The notes beneath the pieces were generated by a model, which did no database searches, was not told the DNA's origin, and worked only from the letters and a program-made list of their open reading frames with translations. Both the position numbers and the translations under genes were made by a program. From the NCBI GenBank assembly GCA_017482355.1, contig JAFUNJ010000012.1, positions 124,001 through 188,000 on the forward strand: 64,000 nucleotides of DNA. Direction: 5' to 3'. Source of the stretch: Clostridia bacterium (GTDB lineage Bacteria > Bacillota > Clostridia > Oscillospirales > CAG-272). Positions 17,239-26,379 of this stretch are shown here, piece by piece (the stretch's first letter is position 1; every line of letters begins with the position of its first letter).

Positions 17239-19671
17239 TTAATTATTGACCGCAACTGTATAACGTCCGCCCGTCAGCTCGAGCGTCAGTCGTTCGCCGT
17301 CGCGAACGCAATGGACCCTGCGTTCATTTACAAGCAGCGTATCGCCCTTTGAGATCAAGCTCACTTTTGCGGTAGTTCCCTTAGGAATAACAAAGTCGTA
17401 GATACAGCTTTCCCCCTCAACACGCCAGCCGCTTTCGATTTTTCCCGCGCGGGAATCATAGGTCGCGTGTGCATACTTTATTCTCTTCTGTCCTGTCGGT
17501 AAGGTCTTTCGGAAATCGGGGCTAGGCGCGAGAATAAAGGTTTTAAACGCAGGATTTTCGGGATCGGGATTGATACCGCAAATTCCGCTATAGAACCATT
17601 CCGCAACCGCACCGTAGGAATAATGATTAAAGGAATTCATCGAAACGTCGCCGAAGCCCTTTTCTTTAGTGTAGGAATTCCATCTTTCCCATATCGTAGT
17701 AGCACCCTGTCTAACCGAATAGAGCCAACTCGGATCCTTTGTCTGAAGCAACAGCGAATAACAAAGATCATGCAGACCGACCTTTGAAAGCGTCTGATTA
17801 AGTATTCCCGTTCCGACAAAGCCGGTGCTGAGGGTATAGTCGTTATCGGTGATAAGCTTGCGAAGTTCTGTTACAAATGAATCCTTCATTTCACCGTCGA
17901 CCATATCGAAGGCAAGAGGTAGAAGATACGAGGTCTGCGTTCTGACGGTCAGTGCCCCGTCCTTCACGTACAGATTTTTCCAGTGCTCGACAATGCGGTC
18001 AAACAGATTGCGGTAGTACTCGGCACGGTCGTTTTTATCGAGTATTTCGCTGAAACGCGCCATAAGAAGCGCGTCGTAGGCGTAGTAACAAACGCTTATG
18101 TATTTTTCATCGGTAACGTCGTAATTGAGCCAGTCGCCAAATGTCGGTCTGGGTCCTTCAAGACCGTATCTTTCGAGGTGCTTCATATAGTATTCCATTG
18201 AGTCATAATGCTCTGAAATTATCGACTTATCGCCATACATCAAATAAAGACGGTAAGGAACGATAAGCGCCGCATCGCCCCACGCGGCATCAGCGTATTG
18301 AGGCCATCCGAGGAACGGTATAACGCAGGAATACGCGCCTTCTATCGTCGTCTGCGAATCTCTTGCGTCACCGAGCCATTTGCGCATGAACCTCTCAATA
18401 TCAGCCATGTAAGACGCCGCACCGCAGAATATATGAGTATCACCTGTCCAGCCGAGGCGCTCATCGCGCTGCGGACAGTCTGTCGGAATCGACAGATAAT
18501 TGCCTCTCATTCCCCAAACGGCGTTTGAATAAAGGCGGTTTACCTCGTCGTTATCGCAAACAAAGCTTCCCGTTTCGGTAATATCGGAGCCGACGACCTC
18601 GCCGATAACGCTATGAAGCGTAATATCGCGATCGGCAAATATTTCAATGTATCTGAAGCCGTAGAAAACGTGAGAGGGAGCGTAAACTGCCTTGTTCTCA
18701 CCCGAGGTTATAAGAATATAACGAGCAAGTGCCGAACGGTAATTTTCGATGTACAGACTTCCCTTAGGACCGTCGTTACCGCGGTTGCGGTCACCGCTGT
18801 CGTTGAGCATTTCGGCAAACAGAGTTTCAACTCTCGTTCCGCGCTCGGCGGTCAGTTCATATTTAGGCCAACCGACCATATTCTGACCGAAGTCTATAAC
18901 GAGGTGCTCTCCTGCCTTGATCAATATATCTTTATAGTCGTTTTTGTACTCGGACACCTTTTTGACTTCGCCCATATCGCTTCCGTTATAGACAGTGCCG
19001 TCATAAATATATCCGCATACGGGTGAAAGCAAAAGCCCGTCTCTTACGCGAACGTCATCACCTTCAAACGGTACGATCTCGCCTTCAAAACCGTCGAAAA
19101 GGACTGCGTTTTCCCAAGTATAATATTCGGGATCGACAGACGGATGAGGAAGCGTCATATCGGTATACTGTCCGTCCCATATATCTGCGCGGCGTACCTG
19201 TCCGCCGACCATTGTCTGCCAGCTTTCGTCGGAGGAAATGAGCTCGCTTCTGCCGTCACGGTAATGGATCTCTATCTCTCCCGCAAACGCGTTCGGCTTA
19301 AATTCGTACACACCGAAGCTTATGCGTCCGTTCCACCATCCGGAGGCGATATCACAAACGAAAATATTGTTTTCACGGCACATTTCGGTTATGTCGTATT
19401 CCGATTCAAACACTCTGCATCTGTAATCAGTCCACCCAGGCAGCATCTCGTCTTTACCGACGCGCTCACCGTTTATATAAAGGCGGTATACGCCGAGTGC
19501 CGTTGTGCGCAGAATTACGCGCTCAACATCTTTACCGAGCGAAAATTCCTTTTTGACATTCAAAATTCCGTCTCCCGGCTCAAGTGTCAGCGTTCGTCTG
19601 TTTTTCCCTTCGATTCTTTCGGTAAAAGAAGCTGAATGACCGTTTTTTGTAATAAACTTTGCGTTTTTCAT
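17239..19671 (-). CDS. Alpha-L-rhamnosidase, GH78
   Basis: 810 residues without a signal peptide, so probably cytoplasmic. GH78 enzymes release terminal L-rhamnose from pectin-derived oligosaccharides, flavonoid glycosides and similar substrates by an inverting mechanism. N-terminal beta domains include the Bac_rhamnosid_N part (LGVYRLYINGERVG, MLPGWTDYRCRVF, ASGWWNGRISF). The (alpha/alpha)6 barrel starts around 370 and shows PTDCPQRDERLGWTGDTHIF near 404, with the general-acid Glu in DERLGW, and later ATTIWERWNSY, MNSFNHYSYGAVAEW and a C-terminal beta domain. CGGAGGA precedes the ATG. Single-gene unit with a strong promoter; no transporter or regulator is adjacent. Confidence 0.93.
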   Translation of the reverse strand: MKNAKFITKNGHSASFTERIEGKNRRTLTLEPGDGILNVKKEFSLGKDVERVILRTTALGVYRLYINGERVGKDEMLPGWTDYRCRVFESEYDITEMCRENNIFVCDIASGWWNGRISFGVYEFKPNAFAGEIEIHYRDGRSELISSDESWQTMVGGQVRRADIWDGQYTDMTLPHPSVDPEYYTWENAVLFDGFEGEIVPFEGDDVRVRDGLLLSPVCGYIYDGTVYNGSDMGEVKKVSEYKNDYKDILIKAGEHLVIDFGQNMVGWPKYELTAERGTRVETLFAEMLNDSGDRNRGNDGPKGSLYIENYRSALARYILITSGENKAVYAPSHVFYGFRYIEIFADRDITLHSVIGEVVGSDITETGSFVCDNDEVNRLYSNAVWGMRGNYLSIPTDCPQRDERLGWTGDTHIFCGAASYMADIERFMRKWLGDARDSQTTIEGAYSCVIPFLGWPQYADAAWGDAALIVPYRLYLMYGDKSIISEHYDSMEYYMKHLERYGLEGPRPTFGDWLNYDVTDEKYISVCYYAYDALLMARFSEILDKNDRAEYYRNLFDRIVEHWKNLYVKDGALTVRTQTSYLLPLAFDMVDGEMKDSFVTELRKLITDNDYTLSTGFVGTGILNQTLSKVGLHDLCYSLLLQTKDPSWLYSVRQGATTIWERWNSYTKEKGFGDVSMNSFNHYSYGAVAEWFYSGICGINPDPENPAFKTFILAPSPDFRKTLPTGQKRIKYAHATYDSRAGKIESGWRVEGESCIYDFVIPKGTTAKVSLISKGDTLLVNERRVHCVRDGERLTLELTGGRYTVAVNN

Positions 19672-19702
19672 TTTGTCCTCCGTTTATCGGGTATTCAATA
19701 TG

Positions 19703-19730
19703 ATTATACCATACGGGGTAAGTATGTCAA
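19703..19730 (-). promoter_or_regulatory. Promoter of the GH78 gene
   Basis: TTGACA and TATAAT on the minus strand with a 16-base spacer, 31 bases before the start codon. Confidence 0.8.
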
Positions 19731-19786
19731 TGTTGTTTTTTAATCTGAAAAAGCGTTTATATTTAACATTTTCTTCGTTTTCCCAC

Positions 19787-19815
19787 TTGAAAATTAATTT
19801 GGAATGTAGTATAAT
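19787..19815 (+). promoter_or_regulatory. Promoter of the LCP-glyS unit
   Basis: TTGAAA and TATAAT with a 17-base spacer; divergent from the GH78 promoter. Confidence 0.75.
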
Positions 19816-19874
19816 GTAATATGGTTATTTTTGTTCAGATAACCGAAAGATATTTTGAAAGGTAGTAATGGTAA

Positions 19875-20873
19875 TTGAGCGCAGTAAGAAACTTTGTTAT
19901 AACGCTCCTAATATCGCTTTTGATATTCGGTCTTGTAGCATTCGCTATTCTTCAATTTGCAGATGACGAATTATTCGGTCGAGGCGAAGGCTTAGGTGAC
20001 GGCGCACACAATAGCGGTAACAACGTCACAACTACTCCCGATCTTCCTCCCCCTCCCGATGGCTTTGACGCAATAAAGGGTGAAAGCATGACCGCCCTTT
20101 TTATAGGCACCGACTATCTGCCCGGCGTTTATAACGATTATGAATACGCAGGTCAGCGTCCCGACGGCTTTGACGGCGAGATACGAGAGATCGAAACAGA
20201 CACCATAATTCTTGCAAGGATAAACAAGGAGACAGGTGAGGCAATATTCTGTCCGATCCCCGCCATCACGCAGATAACAATAAACGGTCACTCAACGACC
20301 CTTGAAAAGCTTTATTATCAAAAAGGCATCTCGGCACTGCGTGAGCAGGTAACGGCGCTCACGGGACTGCCGATAGATTTCCACGCAATTGTCACAATTG
20401 ATGGGCTTTCACACATTATCGACGATTTCGGAGGAATCGAATTCCACGTTCCACAGGATATGAATTACGTCGATCTCGATCAGCAGATCGAAATTGATCT
20501 GAAATCGGGAACACAGATCCTTGACGGTAAAAACGCTACCGATATGCTACGTTATTGGTCTTACAGTGATGAAGACGTGAGCCGACGCAGAGTCGGATGT
20601 AACTTCCTGAAGGCGCTTATCAATAAGGTCATGACAGACGTTTCGATGAACGATGCAAGAGCCGCGTTCTTTAAGTATGAAAGCTACATAAGCACAGATC
20701 TTACAATCGCTATGTTAGACGAAAACGCAGACCTTATCTTCGCTTATCCGAAGCTTACGATAAGAGATTACACATACCCCGGAACAACAACGGGTAAGGG
20801 TCTTGACGCGGTATTCACTCCGAACGTTTCAAAGGCAACCGAATTTTTCATTGCATATAAATTTAAGGGTTAA
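19875..20873 (+). CDS. LytR-CpsA-Psr (LCP) family envelope protein
   Basis: 332 residues. LCP enzymes transfer undecaprenyl-phosphate-linked polymers (teichoic acids, capsule) onto peptidoglycan outside the membrane. One N-terminal helix (about 8-27) is followed by a Gly/Thr/Pro-rich linker and the LCP domain from about 75: MTALFIGTDYL, ETDTIILARINKETGEA, then the substrate-contacting arginines in EDVSRRRVGCNFLKAL. The frame opens with TTG at 19875. A better-placed ATG at 19868 (GAAAGG 5 bases upstream) is in a different frame and closes after about 32 codons, so the true N-terminus is uncertain. glyS follows 27 bases downstream and appears co-transcribed. Confidence 0.87.
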   Translation: MSAVRNFVITLLISLLIFGLVAFAILQFADDELFGRGEGLGDGAHNSGNNVTTTPDLPPPPDGFDAIKGESMTALFIGTDYLPGVYNDYEYAGQRPDGFDGEIREIETDTIILARINKETGEAIFCPIPAITQITINGHSTTLEKLYYQKGISALREQVTALTGLPIDFHAIVTIDGLSHIIDDFGGIEFHVPQDMNYVDLDQQIEIDLKSGTQILDGKNATDMLRYWSYSDEDVSRRRVGCNFLKALINKVMTDVSMNDARAAFFKYESYISTDLTIAMLDENADLIFAYPKLTIRDYTYPGTTTGKGLDAVFTPNVSKATEFFIAYKFKG

Positions 20874-20900
20874 GACAAAGACGCAAGAAAGGATAAAATT

Positions 20901-22322
20901 ATGCTTAACACAGAAAAAACAATGGACAAAATAGTCGCTCTTTGCAAGGGCAGAGGTTTCATATTCGCGGGCTCCGAAATTTACGGCGGTCTTGCTAATA
21001 CATGGGATTACGGTCCTCTCGGAGTCGAGCTTAAAAATAACGTAAAGCGCGCTTGGTGGAAGAAATTCGTTCAGGAGAATAAGTATAACGTCGGTCTTGA
21101 CGCGGCTATTCTTATGAACCCTCAGACATGGGTAGCATCGGGACATCTTGCGGGCTTCTCCGATCCGCTTATGGACTGTAAAGAGTGTAAGGAGCGTTTC
21201 CGTGCCGACAAGCTCATCGAGGATTGGTGTACCGAAAATAACTACACCCTTCCGAAGCCGATCGATGCATTCTCGCAGGAAGAAATGAAGAACTTTGTAG
21301 AGGATAACAATATCCCCTGCCCCACCTGCGGAAAGCACAATTTCACCGACATCCGTCAGTTTAACCTTATGTTCAAGACCTTCCAGGGCGTAACCGAGGA
21401 CGCGAAAAATACCGTTTATCTCCGTCCCGAGACCGCACAGGGTATTTTTACAAACTTCGTAAACGTTCAGAGAACGACGAGAAAGAAGCTCCCCTTCGGT
21501 ATCGGACAGATCGGTAAATCCTTCCGTAACGAGATCACTCCCGGAAACTTCATTTTCCGCGTTCGTGAGTTCGAGCAGATGGAGCTTGAGTTCTTCTGCA
21601 AGCCCGGAACCGACCTTGAATGGTTCAACTATTGGAGAAGCTTCTGCCATAACTGGCTTCTTGCTATCGGTCTTAAGGACGAGAATATTCGTCTGCGCGA
21701 CCACGATCCCGAAGAGCTTTGCTTCTACTCTAAGGCAACGACCGACTTCGAGTTCCTCTTCCCGTTCGGCTGGGGCGAGCTTTGGGGCGTTGCTGACCGT
21801 ACCGACTACGACCTTACCCAGCATCAGAACGTATCGGGTAAGGACCTCACCTACTTCGATCAGGAAACTAACGAGCATTATATTCCCTACGTCGTTGAGC
21901 CGTCGCTCGGCGTTGAAAGAACCGTTCTTTCCGTTCTCTGCGACGCTTACGACGAGGAGGTCGTTGACGCTGAAAAGAACGACGTAAGAACCGTTCTCCG
22001 TCTCCATCCGTTCCTCGCTCCCTTCAAGGCGGCAGTTCTTCCCCTCTCGAAGAAGCTCTCCGAAAAGGCGACCGAGATATACGAGGAGCTTTCAAAGTAC
22101 TTCAGCGTTGATTATGACGACGCCGGCTCTATCGGTAAGAGATACCGCCGTGAGGACGAGATCGGAACTCCTCTCTGCGTGACCGTCGACTTCGACACCG
22201 TCGGCGACGCGGAAAAGGAAGGCGATAACTGCGTCACAGTCCGCGACCGCGACACTATGGAGCAGGTTCGTATCCCGATTTCCGAGCTTCGTGCTTATAT
22301 CGAAAAGAAGATAGAATTCTGA
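20901..22322 (+). CDS. glyS: Glycyl-tRNA synthetase, dimeric class II type
   Basis: 473 residues of the alpha2-type enzyme that charges tRNA-Gly. Motifs are the N-terminal [20 protein letters not shown], the zinc-ligand pairs CKECKERF and CPTCGKHNF, motif 2 ([21 protein letters not shown]) and motif 3 ([14 protein letters not shown]), then an anticodon-binding domain ([49 protein letters not shown]). GAAAGGA precedes the ATG. No T-box is visible upstream, since only 27 bases separate it from the LCP gene; control must come from the upstream promoter. Confidence 0.97.
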   Translation: MLNTEKTMDKIVALCKGRGFIFAGSEIYGGLANTWDYGPLGVELKNNVKRAWWKKFVQENKYNVGLDAAILMNPQTWVASGHLAGFSDPLMDCKECKERFRADKLIEDWCTENNYTLPKPIDAFSQEEMKNFVEDNNIPCPTCGKHNFTDIRQFNLMFKTFQGVTEDAKNTVYLRPETAQGIFTNFVNVQRTTRKKLPFGIGQIGKSFRNEITPGNFIFRVREFEQMELEFFCKPGTDLEWFNYWRSFCHNWLLAIGLKDENIRLRDHDPEELCFYSKATTDFEFLFPFGWGELWGVADRTDYDLTQHQNVSGKDLTYFDQETNEHYIPYVVEPSLGVERTVLSVLCDAYDEEVVDAEKNDVRTVLRLHPFLAPFKAAVLPLSKKLSEKATEIYEELSKYFSVDYDDAGSIGKRYRREDEIGTPLCVTVDFDTVGDAEKEGDNCVTVRDRDTMEQVRIPISELRAYIEKKIEF

Positions 22323-22335
22323 TAACTAAAAGTAG

Positions 22336-22369
22336 GCGATACTCGGTATAGTGCCTGGTATCGCTTGTT
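22336..22369 (+). terminator. Possible terminator behind glyS
   Basis: GCGATAC / GTATCGC stem with a 15-base loop followed by TTGTTT. Weak T-tract. Confidence 0.4.
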
Positions 22370-22422
22370 TAATACATACATCACAGCTTAAATCCACACC
22401 GAATTTTGGGGAACATAATATT

Positions 22423-23124
22423 ATGACTATCAACTGCGTTTGGGAGCACAATGGTAACGACACTTTGCTATATGCGGTGAATTGTATCGGCGCATATACC
22501 CGTGGTGAATGCCTTGAAGTGGCTATAGCTAAGATGCCCGGGGAGATTGTTTCTTATCTCAAATGGTTGGGCAGGGATACCTCCGATAACATAGAAGTTG
22601 TGATCATTGGTGAAAAAGACTCCGATCTTGCTATCAAGGATGCCGATTCCGACGTTCTTTTTGAAAGTGAAAAAGCACCGCTAACGATGGAAGAATATGA
22701 AAAATTGAAAAATCTTGCATTGAAGTCGGCAAATGATTTTCTTTCCTTATATGAGTCTATCCCTAACAAGAGTGCTTCCGCAATAGCAGAACGCAAGACC
22801 TTTTACGGTAAAGTCCCTCGCTCGGCTGATGAAATGTATGAGCATACGAAAAATGTCAACGAGTATTATTTTGCTGAGATAGAGGTCGATGCCAATAATG
22901 GCGGCAATATATATGAATGCCGCAAGCGTGGATTTGAAGCACTTGAAACAAAGCCCGATTTTCTTCAAAATTTAGTTTTCGAAGGTAGCTACGGCGAAGA
23001 TTGGACGCTCCGCAAGGTCATGCGTCGTTTCATCTGGCACGATAGAATTCATGCCAAAGCGATGTATCGAATGGCGGTAAAGGTGTTTGGTGCGGAGAAC
23101 GTATCAAATCCGTTTTGCTTATGA
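22423..23124 (+). CDS. HicB-like plus DinB-like protein, unknown function
   Basis: 233 residues from the ATG at 22423; the longer frame starts inside the glyS terminator hairpin. The N-terminal 45 residues (CVWEHNGNDTLLYAVNCIGAYTRGECLEVAIAKM) look like a HicB-type small beta-alpha domain. The C-terminal half resembles the DinB four-helix fold, with NVNEYYFAEIE and the motif RRFIWHDRIHAKAMYRMA, whose two histidines could bind metal. Related proteins are common in Clostridia, often next to GNAT and methyltransferase genes as here. Enzymatic role unknown. It is followed directly by the acetyltransferase gene. Confidence 0.7.
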   Translation: MTINCVWEHNGNDTLLYAVNCIGAYTRGECLEVAIAKMPGEIVSYLKWLGRDTSDNIEVVIIGEKDSDLAIKDADSDVLFESEKAPLTMEEYEKLKNLALKSANDFLSLYESIPNKSASAIAERKTFYGKVPRSADEMYEHTKNVNEYYFAEIEVDANNGGNIYECRKRGFEALETKPDFLQNLVFEGSYGEDWTLRKVMRRFIWHDRIHAKAMYRMAVKVFGAENVSNPFCL

Positions 23125-23138
23125 AAGGATCTATTACG

Positions 23139-23629
23139 ATGAATTACATAATAAAACAAATGCAGACCGAAGATGAAATCGACGGCAAGGGGTATGTTCA
23201 CTATAAGTCGTGGCAGGAAACCTATGCAGGACTTATTGATGCCGAGTATTTGAAGAATATGACCGAGGAAAAGTGTAAGTCAATTGCTCACAAATGGACG
23301 GACAATATTATTGTTGCCAAGGACGGCGACGAGGTTATCGGTTTGTCGGTTATGGAAAATGTAGAGATGATACGCTTGCTGATTGCGGCGAGATATTTTC
23401 TATCTACGTTCTTGCCGATTACCACGGTCAAAAGGTCGGTTATGAACTGATGAACGCCGCTTTTAACAAGCTGTCTGATTATAAAAATATTGCCGTTTGG
23501 GTGCTGAAAGGCAACGAGCGAGCCATCAAATTTTACGAGAGATACGGTTTCCGCTTTGATGGCACAGAGCAAGAAATAAAGCTCGGTACACCCAGCACGG
23601 AGTTGAAGATGGTTTATAAAAGAGACTAA
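23139..23629 (+). pseudogene. GNAT acetyltransferase, interrupted by a single-base frameshift
   Basis: The first frame (ATG 23139, AAAGGA upstream) encodes residues 1-69 of a GNAT domain (SWQETYAGLIDAEYLKNM, then AKDGDEVIG). The remainder, VGYGKCRDD, EIFSIYVLADYHGQKVGYEL (acetyl-CoA-binding motif A) and AIKFYERYGFRFDG, is in the next frame. Adding one T to the TTT run at 23342-23344 restores ...VIGFVGYGKC... and one full-length protein of about 163 residues. Either the gene is recently inactivated or the base was lost in sequencing/assembly. No canonical slippery heptamer is present, so programmed frameshifting is unlikely. Confidence 0.85.
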
Positions 23630-23649
23630 AATGGATAAGAGATAGAAAT

Positions 23650-24444
23650 ATGAACTTAAATGAACTTGCCAAAATACAAAACGAAACCGAACGTGTAAAT
23701 CGAACCTACGATATATTCAACGAGGACGCGCGGCTCAATCATTCAAAAGCAGCGAGAGTTGAATTTCTGACCACCGTTCACTACATAGAAAAATACTTGA
23801 AAGTTGGCGACAAGATACTCGATATCGGCGCAGGCGCAGGTGAATACAGCATTTACTTTGCCCGTAAGGGTTATGAGGTGTCGGCTCTTGAGCTTGCCGA
23901 CGCCAATATTGCTGCTTTCAAAAAGAAGCTCACCCCCGAAGATAAAATCGACCTCGTTCAAGGTAACGCCCTCGATCTCTCTCGCTATGCAGACAAGTCG
24001 TTTGATATTGTCCTTCTCTTCGGTCCGCTTTACCATCTCCAAAATGATGCGGACAAACAGAAATGTATCAGCGAAGCAAAGCGTGTCTGTAAGGACGGCG
24101 GTAAGATCTTCTTTGCCTTCATTTCAAACGACTTTGTTTTCCTTACCGAATTCGGATATGACGTTAATTATTTTAGCAACGGCGATTACGATAAGGAAAC
24201 CTTCAAGCTTAATGACTTTCCGTTTGTATTCCATACGGTTGGTGCTGCGAGAAAGCTTCTTACAGACGGCGGCGTAAACATACTGCACGAGGTTGCGTCC
24301 GACGGTGCCTCCGAGCTTTTGGCGGCGAGAATTAATGAAATGACTGACGAGGACTATGCACAGTATCTACGCTATCACTTCTACATTTGCGAAAAGCCGG
24401 AGCTGCTTGGAATGACAAATCATTTGCTGTTTGTAGGAGAATGA
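23650..24444 (+). CDS. Class I SAM-dependent methyltransferase
   Basis: 264 residues. The Rossmann-fold motif I is KILDIGAGAGEYSIYFARKGYEV (about 57-79), the acidic residue of motif II is in ALELADANI, and the post-II motif is QGNALDLSRYADKSFDIVLLFGPLYHL. The substrate-binding C-terminal region is not diagnostic. Such genes accompany DinB-like and GNAT genes in small Clostridial clusters and are usually annotated only as methyltransferase domain proteins. It ends before a strong bidirectional terminator. Small molecule or protein target unknown. Confidence 0.88.
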   Translation: MNLNELAKIQNETERVNRTYDIFNEDARLNHSKAARVEFLTTVHYIEKYLKVGDKILDIGAGAGEYSIYFARKGYEVSALELADANIAAFKKKLTPEDKIDLVQGNALDLSRYADKSFDIVLLFGPLYHLQNDADKQKCISEAKRVCKDGGKIFFAFISNDFVFLTEFGYDVNYFSNGDYDKETFKLNDFPFVFHTVGAARKLLTDGGVNILHEVASDGASELLAARINEMTDEDYAQYLRYHFYICEKPELLGMTNHLLFVGE

Positions 24445-24461
24445 AAAAACGGTATTATAGA

Positions 24462-24495
24462 AACAAACCCGATGGAATTTTCCATCGGGTTTGTT
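24462..24495. terminator. Bidirectional terminator (methyltransferase / GH2)
   Basis: 15-bp perfect stem AACAAACCCGATGGA with a four-base loop; both convergent genes end beside it. Confidence 0.8.
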
Positions 24496-24496
24496 C

Positions 24497-26230
24497 TTAG
24501 TCTTCTATTGCCGCTTTTTTAGAGAGGATCGGGTAGATCTGCTCGGGCGGGAATTTCGGCTTTCTTTCGTAGGTGCAGAGACCGTTCTGCTCCTGCTCTA
24601 TATCGTAAAGCTGGGTATAGCAATATCCGAAGATATTGGGGTTATCAAGCAGAACGTCGGTCAGACCCTTAAGGCGAGACATAAATTCTTCCTCCGTCTC
24701 GGGACCCTTGCCGTAGCCCCAGCCGTTACCGTGAGCCGCCCATACGAATCCGCCGTACTCGCTTACGAAGAACGGGAGCGAGGGGTCGTAATACTGTCTT
24801 CCCTGCTCAAGGTGAGGCGAGGACGCATTTCCGAGAGTTTTAGGATCTGAGAAGGTCTGAGCAAAGGTCTTTACTACCTGCTCGTAATCGTGAACGTCGA
24901 ATATATCGGTCTTAACGTGATAATAACCGCTCGTATCAATGCAAGGACGGGTCGGGTCTGCCGCCTTCGTTGCATCGTAAACGGTAGAGAGAAGCTCGTC
25001 GCGCTGACGGTAAAGCTCGTTATAATCGGGTCTGTGACCTTTGAGGTTTTCGGTCTCGTTCTGCGGACACCAGCCGATGATCGACGGATGGTTGAAATCG
25101 CGCTCGATCTCCTCGAGCCATTCGGGAAGAATGCTGTATATCGCCTCGGGACGGGTGTGATCAAGACCCCAGTCGGCGTATTCGCCCCAAAGGAGATAGC
25201 CCTTGCGGTCAGCGTGATAGAAGAATCTTTCTTCAAAGACTTTCTCGTGAGGACGTGCGCCGTTGAAGCCCAATTCAATAGCGAGGTCGATATCGTGTTC
25301 AAGTGCTTCATCGCTCGGCGCGGTATAAAGACCGTCGGGATAGAAGCCCTGGTCAAGAACAAGACGCTGGAAGACGCTTTTTCCGTTAAGAAGGAATTTC
25401 TTATCGCGGAATTCAACCGAGCGAAGTCCGAAATAGCTCTTTACTGTATCGTCGCCGAAGGTGAGTATGAGGTCGTAAAGACCGCCCTTGCCGACCTCCC
25501 AAAGGTGCTTCTCTGTAAGCTTAAGCGTGAATGATGTATATCCGCAGGTTACGTCGGCCGATGCTTCGCCGCAATCCTTGCCGTCGAACGACGCTTTAAC
25601 GGTAATCTTTCCGTCGCCCTTTACCCACGCCATAACTGTGAGAGATCCCTCGTCTACGTTCGGATAATACTTGACCTTTTCTATATAATTTTTCGGTGTA
25701 AATTCGAGCCATACCGTCTGCCAAATACCCGTCGTTCTCGTATAGAAGCAGCCGAAGGAATCCTGCTTATAGCACTGCTTGCCCGAGGGGATAAGTCCGC
25801 TCTTTTCGTTATCGGTCGCGTGGAGCGCGATCTCGTTTTCGCCTGCGGTAAGGTAATCGGTGATCTCAAACTTAAATGAAACGTAACCGCCCTTGTGAGT
25901 ACCGACCTGCTTGCCGTTCACGTAAACCGTCGCCTCGTAGTCAACTGCGCCAAAGTGGATAAAAACTCTTCCCTTAAGCTGCTCTTCTGTCACGCTGACA
26001 GTTCTTTTGTACCAGACCGACTTCATGAAGTCGGTGTCGCCGATGCCCGAAAGCTCACTCTGCGGGCAGAACGGAACGTTGATCGACGCTGAAAGCGCCT
26101 TTCCGTTCTCATAAAGCTTACGGTCAAGACCGGTGTTTTCACGGTCGATCTCAAACTGCCAGATGCCGTTGAGGTTCGTCCAGCTTTCTCTTTCGAATTG
26201 AGGTTTCGGATGCTCTAAGCGATATATCAT
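24497..26230 (-). CDS. Glycoside hydrolase family 2 (beta-galactosidase/beta-glucuronidase type)
   Basis: 577 residues, no signal peptide. The N-terminal sugar-binding jelly-roll is seen in WTNLNGIWQFEID and GAVDYEATVYVNGKQVGTH, then an Ig-like domain, then the TIM barrel from about 285. The acid/base Glu is at about 392 (WCPQNETEN) and the nucleophile Glu at about 491 (FFVSEYGGF). These residues make it a retaining exo-beta-glycosidase; galactose, glucuronate or another sugar cannot be chosen from sequence. The ATG at 26230 has GGGAG 8 bases upstream; a TTG five codons earlier is rejected. Divergent from an AraC regulator that probably controls it. Confidence 0.92.
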   Translation of the reverse strand: MIYRLEHPKPQFERESWTNLNGIWQFEIDRENTGLDRKLYENGKALSASINVPFCPQSELSGIGDTDFMKSVWYKRTVSVTEEQLKGRVFIHFGAVDYEATVYVNGKQVGTHKGGYVSFKFEITDYLTAGENEIALHATDNEKSGLIPSGKQCYKQDSFGCFYTRTTGIWQTVWLEFTPKNYIEKVKYYPNVDEGSLTVMAWVKGDGKITVKASFDGKDCGEASADVTCGYTSFTLKLTEKHLWEVGKGGLYDLILTFGDDTVKSYFGLRSVEFRDKKFLLNGKSVFQRLVLDQGFYPDGLYTAPSDEALEHDIDLAIELGFNGARPHEKVFEERFFYHADRKGYLLWGEYADWGLDHTRPEAIYSILPEWLEEIERDFNHPSIIGWCPQNETENLKGHRPDYNELYRQRDELLSTVYDATKAADPTRPCIDTSGYYHVKTDIFDVHDYEQVVKTFAQTFSDPKTLGNASSPHLEQGRQYYDPSLPFFVSEYGGFVWAAHGNGWGYGKGPETEEEFMSRLKGLTDVLLDNPNIFGYCYTQLYDIEQEQNGLCTYERKPKFPPEQIYPILSKKAAIED

Positions 26231-26275
26231 ATTATTTTCTCCCAATAAAATATTATTTGGTCTACCTTTAATTTA

Positions 26276-26304
26276 ATTATAAGCCGTTTGTACCGTTCAT
26301 TCAA
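26276..26304 (-). promoter_or_regulatory. Promoter of the GH2 gene
   Basis: TTGAAT and TATAAT on the minus strand with a 17-base spacer, 46 bases upstream of the start. Confidence 0.7.
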
Positions 26305-26324
26305 TAACAAAATGTCCGATTTTA

Positions 26325-26353
26325 TTGACATATTCTACTGTTTATGATAATAT
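26325..26353 (+). promoter_or_regulatory. Promoter of the araC-type gene
   Basis: TTGACA and TAATAT with a 17-base spacer. The two divergent promoters lie within 80 bases, a layout that allows one bound AraC protein to control both. Confidence 0.75.
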
Positions 26354-26379
26354 GATTTCAAACACTTACGGAGGCAAAA

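Noticed and set aside
20829-22007. Minus-strand frame of 392 codons overlapping glyS.
   Set aside because: The glyS frame has intact class II motifs; the antisense product resembles nothing and has no start context.
23339-23348. Programmed -1 frameshift in the GNAT gene.
   Set aside because: No X-XXY-YYZ slippery heptamer or downstream stem; a one-base deletion is simpler.
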